Source of the DNA: Bradyrhizobiaceae bacterium | GTDB taxonomy: Bacteria; Bacteroidota; Ignavibacteria; Kapaibacteriales; Kapaibacteriaceae | Direction: 5' to 3' | Length of the DNA: 64,000 bases | NCBI GenBank assembly: GCA_024103135.1 | Contig: JAGFIZ010000087.1 | Span: forward strand, 1-64,000 | Shown here: positions 59,870 to 64,000 of the stretch, piece by piece | How positions within the stretch are numbered: the first letter of the stretch is position 1 | Layout: each line of letters starts with the position of its first letter | Notes under the pieces: generated by a model | Database searches by the model: none | Seen by the model: the letters and a program-made list of their open reading frames with translations, nothing else | What the model was told of the DNA's origin: nothing | Position numbers and translations under genes: made by a program

Positions 59870-61314
59870 CGGTACGAATGTTCGCAACTCCATCGACTCT
59901 TCGCGTCATCCTACTCGCTTGTGCTGTTGCATGCATCACACTCTGCACCAACGCCTGCAAAAGCTCACACACGCTGGGTCAAATTCTTGATTTGAGGGAA
60001 GGGGGCGAACGAGGAAAGGTCCTCCGCTTTACTGGTACCAGACATATCGATTCTGCCGACCTTGCGGCGATCACGACGGACATCTGGCGTATCGAACATT
60101 ACACCTTCCCCGATAGCATACGACTGTTTGTGCGTGTGCTCGATACCAATGGCTATGTGGTCACCCACATGGCACCGCCCTACAAGATACCTTCCGCACC
60201 CGACTACTTCGCAAAACTGGTTGAACGCGTGGGCTCTTCACGTCGAAGAGAGAAAACGTACTCCATAGCCCCCTTCACTGTTCGCGAGTTTGGCGAACAG
60301 GATAGCATCCCTACCTCCATTGCCCTTGTGCTTGACCAAAGCGGTAGCATGAAAGGCGTCAAACAGGTACTTGACTATGGCACGGAGATGTTTATCGGGA
60401 TGAAACGGAAGTGCGACTTCATCTCGCTTACGGGCTTCAACAAGGACGTACAGCGCGTCTTTCCACTCACGGCCGATACGACGATGGCTCTGGCTGAATT
60501 CCGTCGATACAAGCTCACGTCGCAAGGACTGTTCACGCGCGCAAACGATGGCATCATGAGCGCCCTTCAATCGCTTTCCGATGTGCCTATGGACCAGCCA
60601 AAGGTATGCGTGGTGTTTTCCGATGGTGACGAGAATACGTCACAAGCCAAGAGTGCCGATATCTACGAGTATGCAACCCGACATAACATCAGCATCTACT
60701 GCGTGGGCTTTGCCTATGCGAACGACGAGGAGTTGCAATCGCTGTCTCTCTACACTGGAGGCAAGTACTACCGTGCTTACACGAAAGCCGATCTGCTGGC
60801 CATCTTCATGGACATCTATCGATCACTCCAGAACTTCTATCGCATAACCTACACGCCACCAAATAAGCCAACCATACACCACGTCGACGTAAGCGTCGCA
60901 ATTCCTACACGCGATACATTGCTGGCTCAAGGGATGTACGACAAGAGCGATATGCAACAGTTCGATACCGTTGGATCGGAGTTCACCAAGTACATCCTGT
61001 TTGCCTACAAGAGCGCAGAGATTGATAGCGTGTCCAATCCAATGCTCGATCAAATCGCTGCCGATATGGAGCGGTTTCCTCGCGTGATGCTTGAGGTTCA
61101 GGGGCATACGGATAACATAGGCGGACCCGACTACAACCAGAAGCTCTCGGAAGATCGCGCCAACGCCGTTCGCAATGCCCTTATCCAACGTGGCGTAGAA
61201 CCAGAACGTCTTCGCATCAAGGGCTTCGCCTTCTTCATGCCCGTTGCTTCCAACGATACCGAAGAGGGACGCGCAAAGAACCGACGTACGGTCTTTAAGA
61301 TTCTGCGGAAGTAA
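59866..61314 (+). CDS. VWA-OmpA domain lipoprotein
   Basis: 482 residues. Lipobox near residue 29 (LCTNAC). A von Willebrand A domain in the middle (MIDAS DQSGS starting at Asp157, FSDGDENTS, VGFAYANDEEL) and a C-terminal OmpA-like peptidoglycan-binding domain (LEVQGHTDNIGGPDYNQKLSEDRANAV and RIKGFAF, NRRTVF). It likely ties an envelope complex to peptidoglycan; MIDAS suggests protein binding. Similar VWA-OmpA lipoproteins occur next to gliding/T9SS genes in the phylum, though none is here. Octamer at 60267. Confidence 0.92.
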   Translation: MTVRMFATPSTLRVILLACAVACITLCTNACKSSHTLGQILDLREGGERGKVLRFTGTRHIDSADLAAITTDIWRIEHYTFPDSIRLFVRVLDTNGYVVTHMAPPYKIPSAPDYFAKLVERVGSSRRREKTYSIAPFTVREFGEQDSIPTSIALVLDQSGSMKGVKQVLDYGTEMFIGMKRKCDFISLTGFNKDVQRVFPLTADTTMALAEFRRYKLTSQGLFTRANDGIMSALQSLSDVPMDQPKVCVVFSDGDENTSQAKSADIYEYATRHNISIYCVGFAYANDEELQSLSLYTGGKYYRAYTKADLLAIFMDIYRSLQNFYRITYTPPNKPTIHHVDVSVAIPTRDTLLAQGMYDKSDMQQFDTVGSEFTKYILFAYKSAEIDSVSNPMLDQIAADMERFPRVMLEVQGHTDNIGGPDYNQKLSEDRANAVRNALIQRGVEPERLRIKGFAFFMPVASNDTEEGRAKNRRTVFKILRK

Positions 61315-61330
61315 AGACCGATGTTATCCT

Positions 61331-61480
61331 AGAGTAGCTATTCACGGGATGCTATTCCAGAGCAGTTGTTCCTAAGCTGTTTTCCTAATCTGCTATCCCA
61401 GGGTAGCTATTCAAGGGGTGCTATTCCAGAGCAGTTGTTGCTGAGTAGTTGTGCCTGAGCTGCCATTCCTGATCTGCTAT
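61331..61480. repeat. 69-bp degenerate tandem duplication at a convergent junction
   Basis: Two copies beginning AGAGTAGCTATTCA (61331) and AGGGTAGCTATTCA (61400), each with GCTATTCCAGAGCAGTTGTT and several internal GCTATTCC words. Runs into the stop codon of the next minus-strand gene. Confidence 0.75.
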
Positions 61481-62820
61481 TTCTTGTTCAGTGCTTGCCA
61501 CACGTGCATCGAAACCAGTTGATTCTCTCGCAATTGGTACATTCTTATGCCCAGGCCACCTTTATCGTAGTTGGGAACTGCGATAACATTTGCAGGGTGG
61601 TACACTAGCGGGGAGCTTCTAACACCAAGAGAAGAGACCAGGACACTTACTAGCATGCCGTCGCCATTTTCATAGGTAAGTAGCACTTTGCCGTTTAAGG
61701 CGATGCATCGAATTAAACTTGACTCACGATGTAGGTATGGAAGCGTATGAAGGTGCAGAAGTCCTTCACTCTTCGTAATACGAACCCAACCAGAATCACT
61801 TGAACATAGGTACATGGTGTCCGATGTTCCGTCCGCTTGTGCAGGACTTATCGGGAAGTACTTTGCTGGTATGCTGTCAGCAAACGGTGTGCGCTCTGCT
61901 GTAGAAAACGGGTTGCAGGATTCCAATGCAAAATGTGTTGGTACCTCTTCGGATTCAATTTCGGGCACAACCATCATCTGAGTACTGCTCACCATCCACA
62001 TTCCAAAAACACGCAGTGCGGGAGGAACTTGTACCACTCGATTCACCAGTGTTGGTGCTGTGCTAATCGTTGATTCCCAGGTTCGCGAAGCAGTATAGAG
62101 TTTTGCTACTTCACCATTGATCACTGTATCAATGGGTTTCTCTGCTGTGATGACTTGATAAACAGCTCTTTCCTGATTGACAACTGCCATGCGTTGTGGA
62201 ACTACCAGATACTGCTTAAGCGAATCAGGGAAATCGCGCAGATATTGTGGTAACACGAACGCCGTGTCTTTGCGTACAACTGCAGCTCTGTCCTTGGCAA
62301 GCAAGGCAAACCACTGTCCATCATCAAACATGTGAACCTGTGTTGCTTGGTTGGTCTGCAGGTACGTCTTCAGTTGATACGTCCGGTCGCTGACAACGGA
62401 ATCCACCACGATGGGGTTGCCCAGTGCATCAACAGAGTCGATAAAGTCGACAAGTCTATGAACGCCTTCCGGAAGCTTGAACGCGGACAATGGCTTGGGT
62501 GAAGTTGAGACAAACACCTCACCTTTTTCATTGGTCTGCAGTCGTGAGACCGAATGGATCTTAACCAAGTTGGTATCCTCGATCACTTCTCGCACCCTAC
62601 GCACGGCAACTTTACTATCCGTAATCACCTGGATGCCAATTCTGTCTTGCAACGCTCCAATTCGATCGAGTTTAAGCGACAATAGTCCTTTTATGCAAGG
62701 TACACACGACTCAGCTCGTAGGTGAAGCTTGATGGTGTAGTGTTCCTGACTCCACACCGGAGCTGCTACCCAGGTAAGTATGAACATCAGCCATGCAATC
62801 AACACAAGACGTCGCTGCAT
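61477..62820 (-). CDS. Secreted protein of unknown function with N-terminal CxxC
   Basis: 447 residues from ATG 62820, which begins a signal peptide (LVLIAWLMFILTWVAAPVWSQ). Just after it HLRAESCVPCIKGLLSLKLDR has a thioredoxin-like CVPC followed by a helix, but the rest of a thioredoxin fold is not evident. The middle and end are beta-rich, with repeated segments about 40 residues long suggestive of a propeller or a set of sandwich repeats. No T9SS tail is seen. Possibly a periplasmic redox-linked surface protein; function not assigned. Confidence 0.65.
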   Translation of the reverse strand: MQRRLVLIAWLMFILTWVAAPVWSQEHYTIKLHLRAESCVPCIKGLLSLKLDRIGALQDRIGIQVITDSKVAVRRVREVIEDTNLVKIHSVSRLQTNEKGEVFVSTSPKPLSAFKLPEGVHRLVDFIDSVDALGNPIVVDSVVSDRTYQLKTYLQTNQATQVHMFDDGQWFALLAKDRAAVVRKDTAFVLPQYLRDFPDSLKQYLVVPQRMAVVNQERAVYQVITAEKPIDTVINGEVAKLYTASRTWESTISTAPTLVNRVVQVPPALRVFGMWMVSSTQMMVVPEIESEEVPTHFALESCNPFSTAERTPFADSIPAKYFPISPAQADGTSDTMYLCSSDSGWVRITKSEGLLHLHTLPYLHRESSLIRCIALNGKVLLTYENGDGMLVSVLVSSLGVRSSPLVYHPANVIAVPNYDKGGLGIRMYQLRENQLVSMHVWQALNKK

Positions 62821-63019
62821 TACAACGTGCTTTCGGATTACGTACTTGTGAATCATGCTCATACTCAAATGCGATGCCGATACCTAGTAAAGCTCAAGAC
62901 GGAAGCAACAATGAAGTCAGATTAGTGGACTTCCTTCAACTTAGAAAGCAGAGAACTATTCTAGTGTACCATACTTGCTCAGAATCACTTCGCTTAATGA
63001 CATCTCACCAGACTCCCCC

Positions 63020-64000
63020 CTACCACTGCTCTCCGATTGCTCGGGCAACGCGCTGTCCATCTAGTGCGGCGCTCATGATACCACCTGCATAGCCGGCTCC
63101 TTCACCACAGGGATAGAGACCTACCATTGATGTTGACTGTAGTGTCTGCGAGTCGCGTGGAATGCGAATAGGACTGCTCGTGCGACTTTCAGTTGCTACG
63201 ACGATGGCTTCATTCGTTAGGTAACCGCGCATCTTCTTGTCGAACTGCCGGAATGCATCGCGAAGTCTGCTCGCAACATCAAATGGAAGTACTGCATCCA
63301 TCTCGACTGAGGCAACGCCTGGTATGTATGAGGTACTGGGAAGGTTGATGCTTTGCTTCTGATTCACAAAATCAACTAGTCGTTGGGCTGGTGCACGTTG
63401 GGTGTGTCCGTCTACAGAGGCAAAGGCGCGTTGCTCCACAGAACGCTGCAAGGCCACACCACCGGTGACCTCGACCACCACTCCAGAGTTGGCATAAAGC
63501 GAGTCACGTCTGCTCATGCTCATGCCGTTGACGACGATCTCGCCGGGTGCCGTTGCTGCGGGGACGATAATGCCACCAGGACACATGCAGAAGGAAAACA
63601 CTCCTCGGCCGTTGCTCTGACATGTAAGACCGTAACTGGCTGCAGGCAAATGCAAGTCTCGGGGTGACTGATGATACTGAATCTCGTCGATCAATGCCTG
63701 CGGATGCTCAACGCGTACACCAAGTGCAAAGGACTTCTCCTCTATGCTCACTCCACTATCGGCACACAGGGTAAAGATGTCACGAGCACTATGTCCCGTT
63801 GCAAGGATCACCGCATCACCCAGGAACTCACGTCCATCCAGCAACCCTACGCCCTTGATTGTAGGCTGACCCCGCTGTTGACTCACTAAAAATGCATTCA
63901 CGTTTGCATCGAAGTGGACGCTGCCACCATGCTCCAGGATGGACTCGCGTATCCGCTGCACCACCAGCCAGAGCTTGTTCGACCCCACATGTGGATGAGC
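63020..64000 (-). CDS. FAD-dependent oxidoreductase (5' end beyond window)
   Basis: At least 326 residues, open to the window edge. Reads AHPHVGSNKLWLVVQRIRE then ILEHGGSVHFDANV, AVILATGHSARDIFTLC, RVEHPQALIDEIQYH, FSFCMCPGG, and a C-terminal LYPCGEGAGYAGGIMSAALDGQRVARAI that places the FAD dinucleotide motif near the end. This is the pattern of the large NAD(FAD)-utilising dehydrogenase group with unknown substrate (BF..., YPR-type). No membrane helix. An ORF starting at GTG 63988 is only an in-frame codon. Confidence 0.85.
   Translation of the reverse strand, partial: AHPHVGSNKLWLVVQRIRESILEHGGSVHFDANVNAFLVSQQRGQPTIKGVGLLDGREFLGDAVILATGHSARDIFTLCADSGVSIEEKSFALGVRVEHPQALIDEIQYHQSPRDLHLPAASYGLTCQSNGRGVFSFCMCPGGIIVPAATAPGEIVVNGMSMSRRDSLYANSGVVVEVTGGVALQRSVEQRAFASVDGHTQRAPAQRLVDFVNQKQSINLPSTSYIPGVASVEMDAVLPFDVASRLRDAFRQFDKKMRGYLTNEAIVVATESRTSSPIRIPRDSQTLQSTSMVGLYPCGEGAGYAGGIMSAALDGQRVARAIGEQW

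Larger units (their letters stand above)
743..60274. repeat. Dispersed octamer AGCCCCCT / AGGGGGCT, 29 exact copies
   Basis: Exact copies start at (C form on the plus strand) 743, 6278, 6769, 10709, 12289, 15446, 18358, 27744, 31199, 36011, 38434, 42576, 44337, 47146, 51934, 53838, 60267, and (G form) 2488, 9697, 13976, 18204, 20815, 21777, 22856, 29905, 42676, 43780, 54397, 58387. About 2-3 would be expected by base composition. Copies lie in genes on both strands, in several reading frames, and between genes. At 743, 36011 and 47146 the AG is shared with a TAG stop codon. Near-matches (one base off) occur at about 14792, 16636, 21644, 25970, 34171, 39670, 52029 and 60001. Positions were read by eye and a few could be missed. 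Confidence 0.8.

Noticed and set aside
1-64000. tRNA or rRNA genes and riboswitches
   Set aside because: Intergenic regions were scanned by eye for cloverleaf arms, anti-SD and known riboswitch cores; none was convincing, but a covariance search was not possible.

Overview
The window looks like a chromosomal segment of a Gram-negative member of the Bacteroidota/Chlorobiota (FCB) group, possibly a Kapabacteria-like lineage. This rests on Por/type IX (T9SS) C-terminal sorting domains on three secreted proteins, TAnnTTTG-type -7 promoter boxes, many starts without a Shine-Dalgarno, LpxH, and DUF1684, DCC and BNR-repeat proteins of the kind common there. The lineage is inference; T9SS tails, lipoboxes and promoter boxes are read directly. 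No tRNA, rRNA or true CRISPR array was seen.

Layout. 1-10.2 kb: T9SS cargo, a YbdK-like ligase, an S10 carboxypeptidase, CDF transporter plus CdsA, a degenerate 3-hydroxyacyl-CoA dehydrogenase coupled to a HAD phosphatase, and a pirin. 10.3-13.5 kb (minus): overlapping lpxH, ATP-grasp and hutH. 13.6-19.1 kb (plus): panB, then a run of envelope redox genes (CxxCH lipoprotein, CxxCH-bearing beta-barrel, small membrane protein, Tat-type Rieske protein), then an RsmB-like methyltransferase. 19.9-26.1 kb is an accessory island: a DUF4143 ATPase between roughly 300-bp direct repeats, the repeat-expanded relic of a second ATPase copy, an Rhs fragment, a NYN protein and a SUMF1 lipoprotein. 26.1-30.6 kb: rpoZ-like, coaBC, ABC-F and SIMPL. 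30.7-38.5 kb (minus): MCE, ssb, then patatin/surface antigen, J-domain, HIT-TM-rhodanese fusion and a sigma-54 activator ending in a terminator. 38.6-46.9 kb: SDR/acylphosphatase/SDR (minus), then M16-like, DcuC-like, cysteine desulfurase, MoxR and Der (plus). 47.2-50.4 kb (minus): Crp/Fnr regulator, MBL-rhodanese persulfide dioxygenase-like protein, rhodanese and TauE/SafE, a sulfane-sulfur detoxification module. 50.5-53.5 kb is a tandem-repeat hotspot around an orphan sigma-like gene and a UbiA-like gene. 53.5-55.7 kb (minus): dcd, DUF1684 and envelope proteins. 55.7-59.1 kb: a frameshifted T9SS BNR-repeat gene bracketed by two near-identical 272-bp arrays of 26-30 bp palindromes. 59.2-64 kb: O-methyltransferase, VWA-OmpA lipoprotein, a secreted unknown and a truncated FAD oxidoreductase.

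The most unusual signal is not a gene. The octamer AGCCCCCT/AGGGGGCT occurs 29 times by manual count in 64 kb, where about 2-3 are expected, in both orientations, in genes and between them, and three times sharing the AG of a TAG stop codon. It behaves like a genome-wide signature word (Chi, uptake-sequence or HIP1-like). A second pattern is that convergent gene junctions are packed with short tandem repeats of differing unit length (15, 65, 69, 105, 114, about 47 bp).
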